Shown here one piece after another: positions 1 through 10,603 of a stretch of DNA of 50,551 nucleotides. Each line of letters begins with the position of its first letter. Position 1 is the first letter of the stretch. The position numbers and the translations under genes are program-made. Location: assembly GCA_015680685.1 (NCBI GenBank), contig MNCI01004661.1, forward strand, positions 669,632-720,182, written 5' to 3'. The notes beneath the pieces are model-generated. The model ran no database searches and had not been told where the DNA came from. It saw nothing but the letters and a program-made list of their open reading frames with translations. This DNA comes from Gnetum montanum. Taxonomy: Eukaryota > Streptophyta > Gnetopsida > Gnetales > Gnetaceae.

Positions 1-969
1 AAAATGTGAAATATTATTTATGTCCAAACGCTTGATCCTGCTATCTTTTAAGTGCCTTGTGGGGATCCTAACTACCTCTGTGATGTCTAGCATGCTTTGG
101 GTTGCGAGTAGGGGTTCGTCATGATCATCTCTATCATGACGTCTGTGATGTCTTCGTGGTGGTTCCCTACTCTCCCTACGTCCTTGCCCTTGTCCTAACT
201 CCTGACCATCCTGTCGAGGTCTTTCATCTTCCTTACTTTTACCCTCTCCGTTGTGCTCATGATGGTTGTGCCCAGATGTGGAAGGAGAGTGTGAATGATG
301 AGATGAAGGAGAAGAGAAAGGGGATCCATCACCATGGTGATGTTTCTTACCTTCTCTTTGGCTGCTTCGGCCCCAATCGTCATAATGATCTAAGTGTCCA
401 TCCTTAGTGTGAGTGGTTGTTCCTGCCATGAACAGTTGGTGTTCACAGGGATCAGAGCCCATAGCATGTATAGTTGATTGAAGGCCCTGATGCCTAACCT
501 CTTCACCATTGTGAGGAGGAGGAACATCATTTTCTAAGAAACCCATTGTGAGGGGTTCCTCATCTCCTATTTCACTAAGGACATGGGGGACCTTGATTTT
601 CAACAATGAATGTTGGCTCTCCTACCTTTCGTCTCGAATACGTTGGGCATCTATGGGATGATAATCCCTTGTGTCAAAGTTATCCAGAACGTATTCCGCG
701 AATAGTTCTTTCATGCCAATCTGTGCCAAAGCACGGAAAATCATGGTAGGGACTGATCGATCTAGGGGTAACACAATGTTACCTTGAAAATCTCTCCATT
801 GCAGTTGTTCATCTTAATGGAGAATAAAAGTAAAATTAGGCACATACTCATCGGGATGAGTATATGTCACCTTAGATTGTTTAGGACTTGGCTGGTCTAG
901 GTTATGTGTATGATGCTGACTGTCTTCCATGTTATCCTTAGGTGAGTTAACCTTATGAGAAGAAGCCAT
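1..969 (-). pseudogene. gag of element A, N-terminal part, broken by two stops
   Basis: Starting at the ATG at 969-967, one minus-strand frame runs 323 codons to the window edge with only two stops, a TAA near 807 and a TAG near 630. Gag forms the virus-like particle that packages element RNA. The first ~60 residues are polar. A more globular stretch follows, then a long low-complexity part rich in His, Ser, Arg, Asp and Glu (bases about 60-360), and finally the start of the gag core (SMLDITEVVRIPTR, then RLDINNI). The same order, with similar words, is found in the copies at 48111-49993 and 26377-27730, which supports the frame. The zinc-knuckle part lies beyond the edge. Confidence 0.75.
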
Positions 970-1091
970 TATATTGGTGTGCTATTCACCGTTATATATG
1001 TTCTTAATTAACTAATTAACCCAAAGGTTCATTAAGGCTCACAATGATGTGAAAGATTTCCTAATGTTCTAATTAGCATAAAAGCACTTAG

Positions 1092-1109
1092 TCCCAGGCA
1101 ACGACGCCA
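1092..1109 (-). other. Primer-binding site of element A (tRNA-Asp type)
   Basis: On the minus strand this reads TGGCGTCGTTGCCTGGGA, one base after the LTR end. It matches the complement of the plant tRNA-Asp 3' end (TGGCGCCGTTGCCGGGGA, recalled) at 16 of 18 positions. This primer is usual in Athila/Tat elements. It fixes the LTR boundary and the transcription direction. Confidence 0.8.
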
Positions 1110-1110
1110 A

Positions 1111-2066
1111 TGATGAGTGGCGAGGTACCCCTACACTCAACCATACGAAACAAGTGTAGCACGCACGATTCGGTCGAACTATGTAGACTAATGCCTAAAC
1201 ACCGCAAGGAACACTTGGGGTTAATTAATCACTATCTTCCGAGACCTGTTGTTGTCACGGTGTATGGTTAAGTAAGTTCGAGGTATATGATTTTTTTGGT
1301 ATTTTTTGGTTTATCTCCTATGCTAAACGGTGAAGGGTTGAGAGACTAAAACTAACTCTAACAACATCACTAAGTCCTAGCGTCAACATCCATTCCCACT
1401 TGCCGTACACACCCTGAACTTTGCAAATGTGGCTACCAAATGCTAATCGTTACTAGGATTACCACACTTAACGCACGTGCTCGAAGCGGTCGTACTGAGG
1501 CACCTAACTAGCCTAAGTGTGACAAGCAGCCGATTCCTTGACTAGCCGTACACATCCATAGATGCTCGTAATCAAGTCGTACTTGTCCCACGTTCTAGGA
1601 GGTAAGGGTGAGAGAATCTAATCGCGATGAGTAGCCGATTCCTTGGCCATCCGTACACGTTCGTCAATGCTCGTAACCAAGTCGTACTCATGCCACGTTA
1701 CTAGGAAAGCAATACATAACATTAATTAAACCTATCCATACACTGCAAGGTTTATCCACAAAGCTTGTCTTTATTGTCGTACACAACTTGCGTTCAGGTA
1801 CAAAGCTGCTCGAATAAAGAACCATTCACTTGGGGGACTCCAACTGTGGGCACATGGAAAATATTCTATCTCTGGGGTGATCAATCCACTAGAGCTTCAC
1901 TACTTTACATTTATTATGTGAAATGAGGGGAGCGCTGCCTCTTATTTATAGATTTGGCAGCAGACTGTGATATTGCATACGCGATATTGTAGGGAATGAC
2001 GCGATATCGCGTACGCAATATCGCAGGGGATGCGATATCGCGGCTTGTGCATATTGCGTCTCATCA
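1111..2066 (-). repeat. 5' LTR of element A (956 bp)
   Basis: Bounded by the terminal inverted repeat TGATGAG...CTCATCA. On the minus strand it starts at 2066 and ends at 1111, directly before the primer-binding site. The TATA box (CTATAAATAAGAGG, 1951-1938) lies only about 115 bp from the LTR start. That short U3 is packed with variants of the palindrome GCGATATCGC (1960-2060). Compared with the plus-strand copy at 47200-47964 (765 bp) it is longer, partly because a 73-74 bp segment is tandemly duplicated (1528-1600 and 1633-1706, period 105). Confidence 0.88.
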
Positions 2067-2093
2067 GAACTGTACATCAAGACTTTATACAAA

Positions 2094-2700
2094 CTATTCA
2101 ATTGATGGGGAGTAGAGAGTTAAAATTTCTTTCTTGGGAATCCTCTTGTCTTGAATCATTTCATACACTATTTTAGTTGTAACTAATGCATTGTCTTCAT
2201 CCTTGCTTTCTTCAACTATTCTTGTTTCCTTTACATCCATCTCCTTTGCATCTACCTCTTTTGCTGATTCTTAAGGCCTATCCCAATTACATACTTCTGT
2301 ATCTTGATATACAAATGCCTCTTCCCAAGAATCATCTTGGTTAGAATTTTCTTGATTTTCTATTGATTGTCACATTCATGAAATCTATCCCAAACATTAC
2401 CCTCTATAGAAAGTCCACTAGTAAGAAACATGAACTCATCAAAAAGCCAAAGTAGGAATGGACTTTCTTTTGATGCTCCACTGGCTTTTGCTTTGCAATA
2501 AGCTCTTGGTCTTCTCATTGCTCTCTCACCAAGAACCATCTTTTCTCAAACCTACACTCTTTACTAGCTTTCCTTATTCACACTTTGAATTGGAAAATCA
2601 CTCCATGTCTCTTCTTATAGTAGTAAATAAATTTGCAATTCCCACCAAATCTTGCTAGCCAAGCTTGCCACTTTTATCCATATTAATTGCTTTCTAATCA
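2094..2700 (-). pseudogene. Unrecognised coding-like remnant
   Basis: Minus-strand reading gives long stretches that look protein-coding but need several repairs. From about 2690 one frame begins MDKSGKLG and continues with isolated TAG, TGA and TAA stops. Near 2371 another frame opens and runs about 92 codons to a stop at 2096-2094, with one internal TAA. That last part is acidic and Lys/Glu-rich (for example KEVDAKEMDVKETR). I recognise no family. It sits between the integrase end of element C and the LTR of element A, so it could be an extra 3' reading frame of C, or an older gene fragment. Confidence is low that it was ever one protein. Confidence 0.3.
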
Positions 2701-3240
2701 TTATATATACGCCAATTTGAATTTTACCATTTTCTTGTTAAAATTACTTTCCACTAAATACTTAATTAACCACCACTTCCACTTCACTCATCTCAAGTAA
2801 TAATTACTTAGGATAATATAAATTTAATAATTCAACTAATATTTTTAATCAAATATCTTTAAACTCATAATTAATGTGAACATATGTTAGTTTTTATTTT
2901 AAAATATTAAATAGACTTACCTAATGATACAGTTAGAACATATATGTCATAGTTGAACATGACATTAATCTAATACATGTTACAACCAAGTGCATACATA
3001 ATAATTCATATATACAAAATTTTATTATTTATTACTATATATATTCAACAACATTATAATTGCATACTTATATATATTATTATACTATGTACATATATTA
3101 ATTTGTATATAGATATTTAAGTCATAGACAACTATCCAAAATAATGTTTTACATGTAAAACATTATATGAAAAGTGTAATTCTATACCATCTAATGTTGA
3201 TAATTTATAAGTATCCTTCAATAATTATTTTATACTTTGA
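2701..3240. other. AT-rich spacer, probably 3' non-coding part of element C
   Basis: Very AT-rich, with many TATATA and ATAATT runs and no usable reading frame on either strand. By position, downstream of the minus-strand integrase of C, it may be that element's 3' untranslated region or 3' LTR. I could not match it to sequence at the other end of C, so no LTR is called. Confidence 0.4.
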
Positions 3241-3269
3241 AGCAGACTAGTTCATGTTGATGTGAACTT

Positions 3270-4330
3270 ATTTGATTTCTTCATATTCCATAGCAAGACA
3301 AGGTCTCCTATTTGGAAAGTTCTTTTCAAAGCCTTTTTATCAAACCATATTTTGACTTGAGATGTACTTTTTAACAAATTATCCTTTGCTATATCTATGT
3401 TAGCTACTCTCTTGATGAGCAAGGTCATAATACTTCTATCTTTATTAGTTTTCTCATTGTACCTTTGTACAAAACCTAAATTTGAACTTATAATCTTGTT
3501 TATAATTCTTGTGGGAAACCATAGATTAAATTATAAGGTGATGTTCCAATAGCCTTCTTAAACCTAATATGATCTGTCCATAATGCAAATCATAGATAAT
3601 TAATCCAATTTCCTAAATTTCTATCCATCGATTTTTTAATATAGAAAATAAGCTTTTTATTTGTAGATCCAGCTAAGCCATTTCCTTGAAGATAATAATT
3701 AGAAGAAGAAAAATATGAAAATGGATTTTTTTTATACTCATGTTATGAATTCTTTAGACTAAAAAGCAGATCCATTATTAGATACTAATATGTTGGGTAG
3801 ACCAAAACAACTTAAGTTTTGATCTTCCAAAAACTTGATTAAATATGATGCCGAACTTCTTCTTAGAGATTTTTTTTGGACCACAGTGAAGTAATCAGTA
3901 GTTGTGAGAATAAAATTATGCCTAGCTCTTGAAGGAGTAATTGTACTAATGAAATCCAAACCCCATTGCTAAAATGGGCTATCCATAATTACTAGTTTTA
4001 AGGGAGCTCTAGCTTTCCTGATTTTTGATCCATGGATTTGACGTTTATAACATCTTTGAATTTTCAAAGTAATCTCTTGATACATACTAAGCCAATAATA
4101 TCCATATTGAAGTGTATGTTGCATAGTTGATTTAGGGGATTCATAAAATAAATTATAATAATTGTGGAATCATTATAAGATGGGACCAATTTGATCATTA
4201 TGAACGCATTCCAACAAAACCCCTCTAATTGTTTTTGTATAATTTACCATCTCTAACCACAAATTTATGTGCTTTCTTGAAGAAAGATCTTTTTTGATTT
4301 GCAATTAAATTATTTGGAACTTTCCTTGTA
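3270..4330 (-). pseudogene. Integrase of element C
   Basis: The zinc-binding N-terminus is only hinted at (about 4330-4150, KFVVRDGKLYKNN). The catalytic core is open at 3959-3759: MDFISTITPSRARHNFIL, then TTDYFT, then a segment ending ILVSNNGSAF, equivalent to the usual VSDNGPAF with the second catalytic Asp changed to Asn. The frame upstream supplies the GF of the W-G-x-D-F-I motif. Downstream to 3270 the C-terminal half is readable with stops (for example ALWTDHIRFKKAIGTSPYNL). Confidence 0.65.
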
Positions 4331-4429
4331 TTAAAGTACTTTAAAATTTCATCATATCAATTTCCATCATGAGTATCAAGTGGACATACTTCATTTTCTC
4401 TAGCCATTAACTTGGCTAATCCCATTCCC

Positions 4430-4900
4430 TTTACTGTTTTGCATATTTCCAATGAAAATTTGAAACCTTGAAGCTTTATAAGCCACTTTCCTCTTTTCAA
4501 TCCAATTTCATTTTATGCTAAGAATTTTTTGACTATAGGTTTGATTAGCATAATATGAACTAATGAACTTTCCAAATAATATTTAAAATGCTAAAGTGCT
4601 TTAATGATTGTGAATTCTTATTTTTCCAAGTTTGAATAATTTAGTTCAGAACCTTTCAACTGATACCCAAAAAATCCAATTGGTTCATCTTGACCTTCAT
4701 TTTTCTAAGTTAAGATGACAACAATGGAATCATTGGAAGTAAAAGCATATAACCAAAATTCTTTCTTTAATTTAGGCTTGATCAAATATGGAGTTTCTTG
4801 AATGGCCCTTTTAATTTCTACTAAAGCTTTTTTCGATGCTGGTGTTTTCACTACTTGGACATCTTTCTTTAGCATATGTATCAAAGGTTTAGTAATTTCT
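4430..4900 (-). pseudogene. RNase H-like remnant of element C
   Basis: Broken minus-strand frames after RT resemble the gypsy RNase H region: GFFGYQLKGSELNYSNLEK, then ALQHFKYYLESS, then GKWLIKLQGFKF. No intact stretch is long enough to judge catalytic residues. So C would have carried both a gypsy RNase H after RT and an archaeal-type one before it. Confidence 0.5.
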
Positions 4901-4939
4901 ATGAATCTAGGGATAAATTTCTTAATGAAATTTATCTTT

Positions 4940-5880
4940 CCAAAGAAAGATCTAAGAGAATTTTTACTTGTAGGATGCTAAAGAATTATCTAAAGCAATT
5001 CCTTCTTGATAGATCACATGGCCTAGTAAACTCCTAGATTTAACTCCAAAGATACACTTCTTAGAGTTTAATGAAATTCCATACTCACAAAATTTGTTAA
5101 AAACTTGTTGAAGATGACGAATATGATCGTGCTTTCTCTTTGAGAATATGGTAATATCATCCAAATAAACCATAACAAATTTACCTATTAAACCTTTAAA
5201 GGATAATTCCATTGCTCTTTGAAAAGTAGCTCTAGCATTTGACAATCCAAATGGCATTCTTTAGTAAGAAAAATTTCTCCATTTGGTAACAAATGTTGTC
5301 TTATATCTATCATTTTTATATACCATGATCCAATTATAGCCTAAAAAACCATCTAAGAAAGAATATACTTGACAACTTGATACTTTGATCAACATCTTAT
5401 CAACTCTAGGAGGTGGATGCTTATTCTTTTCCAAAGCTTCATTTAAATTCCTAAAGTCTACACGAAGCCTAATGTTACCATTTTTCTTTCTTGATGGAAC
5501 AAAGTTGGCAAGCTATGTCAAATATTGGACTAGATATATGATTCAGACTTGTAATAACTTCTTGATCTTGGCTTCCATAGTTGGTTCAAATGATGGATTG
5601 AATTTCCTTTATTTTTTCTTAATGGTTTTATAGCCTTCTATTAAAGGAATTTTATGTGTCATCACATTTGGTATAAAATCTTTAAGATCATCATAAGACC
5701 AAGAAAAATTGTCCAAATTGTTTTTAGAAGTGATAACAATTTTTTCTTGAAAATTGAATTCTTTTCCTTTGTGATATTTAATATCTTTGGCATCTCATTT
5801 GATCCAAGATTTACTTCTTCAAAAGGTTGATCATCAGGATTTTGTATATCTTTTTTGGTAAACAAATTTTTCTCAAACTC
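4940..5880 (-). pseudogene. Reverse transcriptase of element C
   Basis: Open piece 5865-5662 matches the segment ahead of the RT domain (NPDDQPFEEVNLGSNE, then a stretch resembling FSWSYDDL after a frameshift). Open piece 5257-4964 holds the RT core: MPFGLSNARATFQRAM followed by VMVYLDDITIFSK. The YLDD active site is intact. The span between the two pieces (5640-5260) is readable only with several stops and frame changes. Copies element RNA into DNA in a live element. Confidence 0.75.
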
Positions 5881-6089
5881 ATGTTCATAATCAATTATCC
5901 TTTTAGGAATGAAAGTTGCCCTAGATTTTGATGTTGTCTTAGGTATGACTTAACCTTCAAATTCTTGTTTGTTTCTCATGAACCTAAGTTCTTGATCATC
6001 ATCTTTAAATACTTGCAAATGTTTATGTTATCTGGTACTAATGGTTGATGTTCTTCTTCAATCATTACACACCCATATCCTTCTATATT

Positions 6090-6623
6090 TCACATGTCTA
6101 ATGTCAAAGCTGCTTTTGCTAAGTCATTTGCTATATAATTATCTTCTCTACCTATATGTTCTATTTGGTAGTGTTGAAATTGTTCTAACATTTTGTAGAC
6201 AAGTTGTTTATAAGGTCGTAAAAATGAGATTTTCACTATGTAATTACCTTTAACATGTTCACAAACTAACCTCGAATCTTCTTTTATAGTGATTAGATTG
6301 ATTTCTTTTCTCAAAGCTATTCTAATACTAATACAAAAAGCTTCATATTCAACCTTGTTGTTAGTGAAGATAAAAGGTAGATGAATTTCCTTTAGAATTT
6401 TTGGTGAATCATTTCTTATTATAACTATCCTAGCTCTTGCACCTTTAGAATTACATGAGCCATCAAAGTATAATGCCCATTTGTTCTCATCTTTGGATTC
6501 TTCTTCTTTGGAACTATAAGTTTCTTGGAGTGTACAAATTTTGGTTTTGAAAGCCTTTGTTTCAACAATTTTACCTTTTCCATTTGAAGTAATATTATCA
6601 ATCATCAAAGGTTCACTATACAT
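6090..6623 (-). pseudogene. Archaeal-type RNase H (aRNH) of element C, placed before RT
   Basis: A 177-residue open frame. The N-terminal ~45 residues are a charged linker. The RNase H fold then begins at WALYFDGSCNSKGARARIVI (first Asp) and continues with NKVEYEAF (Glu), IKEDSRLVCEHV (Asp) and GREDNYIANDLAKAAL (Asp/Asn-Asp). All four acidic positions of the family appear to be kept. Such domains degrade the RNA of RNA-DNA hybrids during reverse transcription. It is the only long unbroken domain in C, which is notable in so damaged an element. Protease lies 130 bp upstream and the RT N-terminus about 220 bp downstream, all on the same strand. Confidence 0.72.
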
Positions 6624-6752
6624 ATATATTTGATTTGGTTCTCCTTTCTAAGGTAGCCACATGTGTGAATAATCTATTGATATGTAACCTAAGAAATTCT
6701 TACTTCAACTTCTACTCAATAAGAGACTATGTGAGTCTGGTATATCAGCCAC

Positions 6753-7055
6753 CTAAATAGTTACTCTACATTTGACATAGGATTCATAAGAAATTTCTAA
6801 TAGAACATTTGGTAATTGATCCACAATCTTCACTCTGCTCTTGTCCACTTGAACAATCTTTTTATTTGATTTTTCAAGAATCAAACCAAGTTTCTTGCAT
6901 ATAGAAAATGGCATTATAGTAGATGTAGCTTTAGAATCAACCAAAAAATTGTGTAGATATTTAACCTTTAACTCCATTATCAAAAGAAAAGGAGGAGCCT
7001 CTTTATCAAGAATACAATCATAACTAGCCTTTGATTTTTCATCATTACTAGACAC
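6753..7055 (-). pseudogene. Aspartic protease of element C
   Basis: This 100-residue open frame carries a retropepsin-like segment: FLVDSKATSTIMPFSICKKL. Family members have D-S/T-G-A at the active site. The catalytic Asp is kept here, but the Gly that follows two residues later is Lys (DSKA), which should abolish activity. The protease would mature Gag-Pol. It is out of frame with the gag upstream, so a frameshift or a lost stretch lies between 7168 and 7055. Confidence 0.65.
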
Positions 7056-7167
7056 ATAACTTAACTGTGATTCTCTAACTTTAACTGTAAAGCCTTTCTT
7101 TGTTGATCTCCTATTTGTAGTAATTGATATATAATAATATTTGCCCTAACATGTTTCAGATCTTTAA

Positions 7168-8388
7168 TCAAATAATATTCTCCATCTCCAATAAATCTTG
7201 GTTCTTTATCCATTTATTGAATGACTGATTTAGAGTACTTTGTTCTACTTGATCCTCTTTATTCTTATTTTTCTTTCTTCTACTTGGCTCAAAAGCCTTT
7301 CTTTTAGTAGATGGATTAGTAATGACTTTTTGAGGTCTAGAAGTAGTTAGTTTTTCTTTTGATCTTAGATTATATCCATTTTCTTCATTATTATTACACT
7401 CTTCATCTGAGGATATATCTTCTTCAGAACTTGATAGAGAAGAAATATCACTAGACCTAGAATTAGAAGATTTGCTTGCATAATGAACACTAAATAGCTC
7501 ATTATCAGATTCAATATCAAGAAATTTGGACCCAACAAGATCATTATCATCCTCATATTCTACTAACTTAGTGTCTTGATATTTATGTTTTCTATTTTTC
7601 TTTTCCTTCTTGATATTAACTCTTGCCAAAGCTTTTTCTAGTCTCACTATTTTGTTGAACATATCTCACATTAATTGTCCCTTTTCATATTCTCTTCTTT
7701 CAGGTTCTTGCTCTATCTTAATATGAGATGGACCTAGTAAAGCTTTAAATTGAGAAAAATCTTGCATAGGAATCATAACTTTTTCTTCTCTCTTTTGAGT
7801 TGTAACAATCTCTTCATGATTCAAATTCAACTACTTTTCTAACTATATAGCTTCACTAAAGTAGTCATTTAGTGTAGTTAAGTTTAGAGTTCTCCTTAAC
7901 CAAGTTGAAATGTTGGGGCTAACAACCTTAAGATAAGTTTTTATAAGCATTTTGTTTGATGATCTATATTTTCTTTGAAAGAGCCCACAAATTCGTTGAA
8001 ATTTGATGTTAAAATCTCTAATTGATTGTTTAACTCCTTGCTTAGCTTGTATTAGCCCACAATATTGTTGTTGTTGATCTAATTGATCACCAAAATAGGC
8101 TAAGAAAAGACTTCTCATATCATCCCAACTTGTGATACTATTGCTTGGCAGGTTTGAATACCAAATCTAAGCCATATCCTTTTGATTTGCTATAAATAAT
8201 CTACAAGCTTGATCTTGGTGTTGAACATTTGAATAAGCTAAAGCGAACTCAAACATGTGAATATACTCTTTAGCTAAGTAAGATTTTCTAGGAATAAAAG
8301 GCTTAATCAAATATTTATAAACTACCTTAGGAATATCATTGTAGTTTTGAAATCTTAATGGTGTGACTCTTTACCAAGGATTTGCCAT
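7168..8388 (-). pseudogene. gag of element C
   Basis: One minus-strand frame from the ATG at 8388-8386 to 7168 (407 codons), interrupted by five stops but no frameshift. The core of a retrotransposon gag domain is clear around 8250-7845: IWYSNLP, then SWDDMRSLFLAYFGDQ, then KQGVKQSIRDFNIKFQRI, a typical gag arrangement that forms the particle shell. The C-terminal part (7662-7168) is rich in Asp, Glu and Ser, with Lys-rich ends, and has no recognisable CCHC zinc knuckle. This start was chosen because the frame begins MANPW and carries straight into the gag domain. Confidence 0.72.
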
Positions 8389-8710
8389 CTTATTCCTTTG
8401 GATTTTTGAACTGTTATACTTCTTAGATCTTCTCTTATAAACTTACAAACCAAATAGAAAAGGTGATCTTCTCAACCTTCTAATCTTTAATCCACTACTT
8501 GTTCCAAACTCAAAAATATTCTTTTTTACTTCTAATTAAGAATCAGTCTTATAATCAAGAACTTCCTTTGAACCTTTGAAATCTTCCAAACTATCAATCT
8601 TGTTGGTCATGAACTAGAAATAGAATATAATTTCTTAAGCCATTATAATAACAAATAATTATTGGTACACAAGGACTATTAGGTTTATGAACTTAGAGGA
8701 TAAATTTTCA

Positions 8711-8728
8711 GCCCTCCTATTGCCAAAA
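8711..8728 (-). other. Possible primer-binding site of element C
   Basis: The minus strand reads TTTTGGCAATAGGAGGGC. It resembles the primer-site candidate of element D (TGGCACTAGAAGGAGGGC at 10604) with three bases missing. It lies about 320 bp upstream of the gag ATG, a reasonable distance. No clear LTR end was found next to it, so this is tentative. Confidence 0.35.
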
Positions 8729-9290
8729 GAATTTTTGGTGACTGTTTGGGATGCAACCACCAACGAGTGCCTTGAACAAAGTTTAGGTGCTAGCTAGTCT
8801 AGCAACACCAAGGTCTAGATACCTCCAAATAGACTCAGTAGTTAAATGTGAGTATGTGTTTACTGTTGTGAATGTTGAAATAGTTGGGTTGCGTATAAAA
8901 CTGTAATCATCTATCATAAAAGAGATTTAGCCAACTTTGTAAAATACTGTGAGTTATTGGAGATTTCTATTTTGTTCAATCATTTAGTTTATATGGTCCT
9001 TATAATACCTACTAAAACACTCCAAAAAATTCGAAGTTATTCTCACTTCACCAGGCCTTGTAATTCGCGTAGCACCACAACAGTTCTTCAAGAGGGGAAC
9101 ACTCTGAATTCAAGTTGGCCTGTTCGGCAAATTTTCTACTTTAGGTATAAACAAGCTCTACGAATCATCCTGACTGTCCACCTAAGTAGTTTGCCCAGAT
9201 GACATCCTACTTAGAAATGGTGCACAAAGTTGACAGCAGTGCTTAGGATGCACGAAATAATTCAACAGTTTTTCTAAGTCATGAAGTCTT
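8729..9290. other. Junction zone between elements C and D, unassigned
   Basis: No gene. This is probably the LTR of C (minus strand) and/or the start of the 5' LTR of D (plus strand), but neither boundary can be fixed: the matching 3' LTR of D is truncated and C has no second LTR in view. A plus-strand primer-like string TTTGGTGACTG at 8733 was considered and not accepted. Confidence 0.4.
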
Positions 9291-9725
9291 CTATGCTACG
9301 CTACACCCCCCTATGTAGCGTAGCAAGCTTCAGAAAATGATTGTAGAATGAAGTGTGTAGCGTATCATGGTAACAACTATACAACTAGTTACCTTGCTCA
9401 ACTTTAAGTCCTTCAACAATGTCCCTTTGCATTAGGAAGTGGTGGACCATGTCTGTTGCTACGCTACGCTGAGCTACATGGTGCAACGAGGCATAGCAAT
9501 CCTGTGGAAGAGACAGAAGGCAGCTCAAAGGGTAGAATCATAAAGTTTTCAAGTCTCGCAACATAAGAAACAAAGTTTGCAAATCGGCAAATTTTTCGCA
9601 ACTAAGGCTAGTTGCTATGCTACGCTATGCTACGTAGTGTAGCAAGCATGCAACACACATGTAGCGGAATGCACGACAAGGTGCTACACTACGCCAAGCA
9701 TGCTATGCTACAAAGCACAACAAAG
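9291..9725. repeat. GCTACGCTAC palindrome cluster in the U3 of element D
   Basis: Many direct and inverted variants of TGCTACGCTAC occur at 9294-9325, 9355-9367, 9458-9475, 9610-9640 and 9680-9712. The first forms a perfect 12-bp inverted repeat, TGCTACGCTACA (9294-9305) against TGTAGCGTAGCA (9314-9325), with an 8-base loop. It lies upstream of the verified LTR part and of a TATACATA (9959-9966) that could be the promoter. Placement inside the 5' LTR is inferred. Confidence 0.6.
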
Positions 9726-10106
9726 CATGTGGGTGGTTGTGCGACATCAATGCACTTCACCTAATTGGACCGTTGGCACACATCTCTAGATGCTGATTGT
9801 GCAATTATAGCGTGGTAGGCTCACAGTTATGACATGGCAGGCTCGCATTACAACAGTCATGCAAGTCCAACAGTCATGCATGGCACATGCAGCACAAGAA
9901 AGTCAATGCGGGCCCAAGGTACATGGCATCTAAACCACCCGTTGTATGACCTTGGTCCTATACATACCCCAACGAGTAGCATTCAAAGGGTTCAAATTTT
10001 TCTCGATTCTTTGACTTTTCCTCTCTCTGGCACTTAAGTTCTCTTCCCAGCACATTGTAACATCAAGCATTGTAAGCTTTCTGTTTGACACTGCAAACAG
10101 TTATCA

Positions 10107-10597
10107 TTTTCAGCTCGCATTTTGTTCCATCCCCCTTCTACCACCTTGGTAGAATCCCCGCAGTATCAGCACCTAAGTCCGTGCCCAAGTGCACAACCTA
10201 TTTTTCTCTACATGTCCTGGTTACTCTCAGGATCTCTGTACTCCACCACGCTATGCAACTGATTGTATCCACCTTGACAGAGCAAACTTGTAGCTTCGGA
10301 GCGGTGCATTTTTCTAACTGCATTTTACTTTGTTTCCTGCTTATTGTTGTGTTTTGCACTATTTTCTGCTTTATTTACTCTTAAGCATTACTTTGCATTT
10401 TCGTTCCCATTTTCAAAACTATATGTTGCAAAAGGCTATATAGACGTCGATTAAGTCCCTGTCTGATCAACCAGATAGTTCAGGGTGCCCCATATCTGCT
10501 CACACCCAACATGGCCCTCCCATGGATACAAGGTCGAAACTGTTACGCCCGCCAACCCCTTGGTGTTTTCCAGCCGTCGATGTTTTTGATTGCTACA
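10107..10597 (+). repeat. 5' LTR of element D, verified 3' part
   Basis: Aligns without any net indel to 22736-23226 (both 491 bp). By hand I count about 51 differences (roughly 90% identity), about 44 of them transitions. It ends TGCTACA at 10597, followed by a primer-site candidate. The LTR continues upstream, but the 3' copy is cut at exactly this point, so the true start cannot be read by comparison. Confidence 0.85.
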
Positions 10598-10603
10598 GTT
10601 TTC

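Larger units (their letters stand above)
1..2066 (-). mobile_element. Element A: Ty3/gypsy retrotransposon, 5' end only
   Basis: 5' LTR, primer-binding site and start of gag of a gypsy element that reads right to left and leaves the window at base 1. Its LTR family recurs on the plus strand at 47200 and 50354, and its gag family at 26.3-28.6 kb and 48.1-50.3 kb. The tRNA-Asp-type primer site points to the Athila/Tat branch of plant gypsy elements (known biology), but no pol is visible here, so the lineage is unproven. The LTR abuts foreign sequence at 2067. The target-site duplication cannot be tested because the other end is outside the window. Confidence 0.85.
3240..8728 (-). mobile_element. 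Element C: Tat-lineage Ty3/gypsy retrotransposon, degenerate
   Basis: Right-to-left order: possible primer site (8728-8711), gag (8388-7168), protease (7055-6753), archaeal-type RNase H (6623-6090), reverse transcriptase (about 5880-4940), RNase H (about 4900-4430) and integrase (about 4330-3270). A second, archaeal-type RNase H is the hallmark of the Tat lineage, but there it usually follows the RT-RNase H unit; here it precedes RT. No LTR pair could be identified. The element is broken by stops and frameshifts, mostly in the RNase H and integrase part. Confidence 0.8.

Noticed and set aside
102-407. Plus-strand open frame of 101 codons
   Set aside because: It is the shadow of the element A gag, which is readable on the minus strand from 969 with related copies elsewhere.
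8733-8751. Plus-strand TTTGGTGACTGTTTGGG as a primer site for element D
   Set aside because: No LTR ends there on the plus strand; element D has a better site at 10604 exactly after a verified LTR end.
10085-10384. 99-codon plus-strand frame, repeated at 22882-23103
   Set aside because: Both lie in the LTR of element D; the repetition is the LTR pair, not a gene family.
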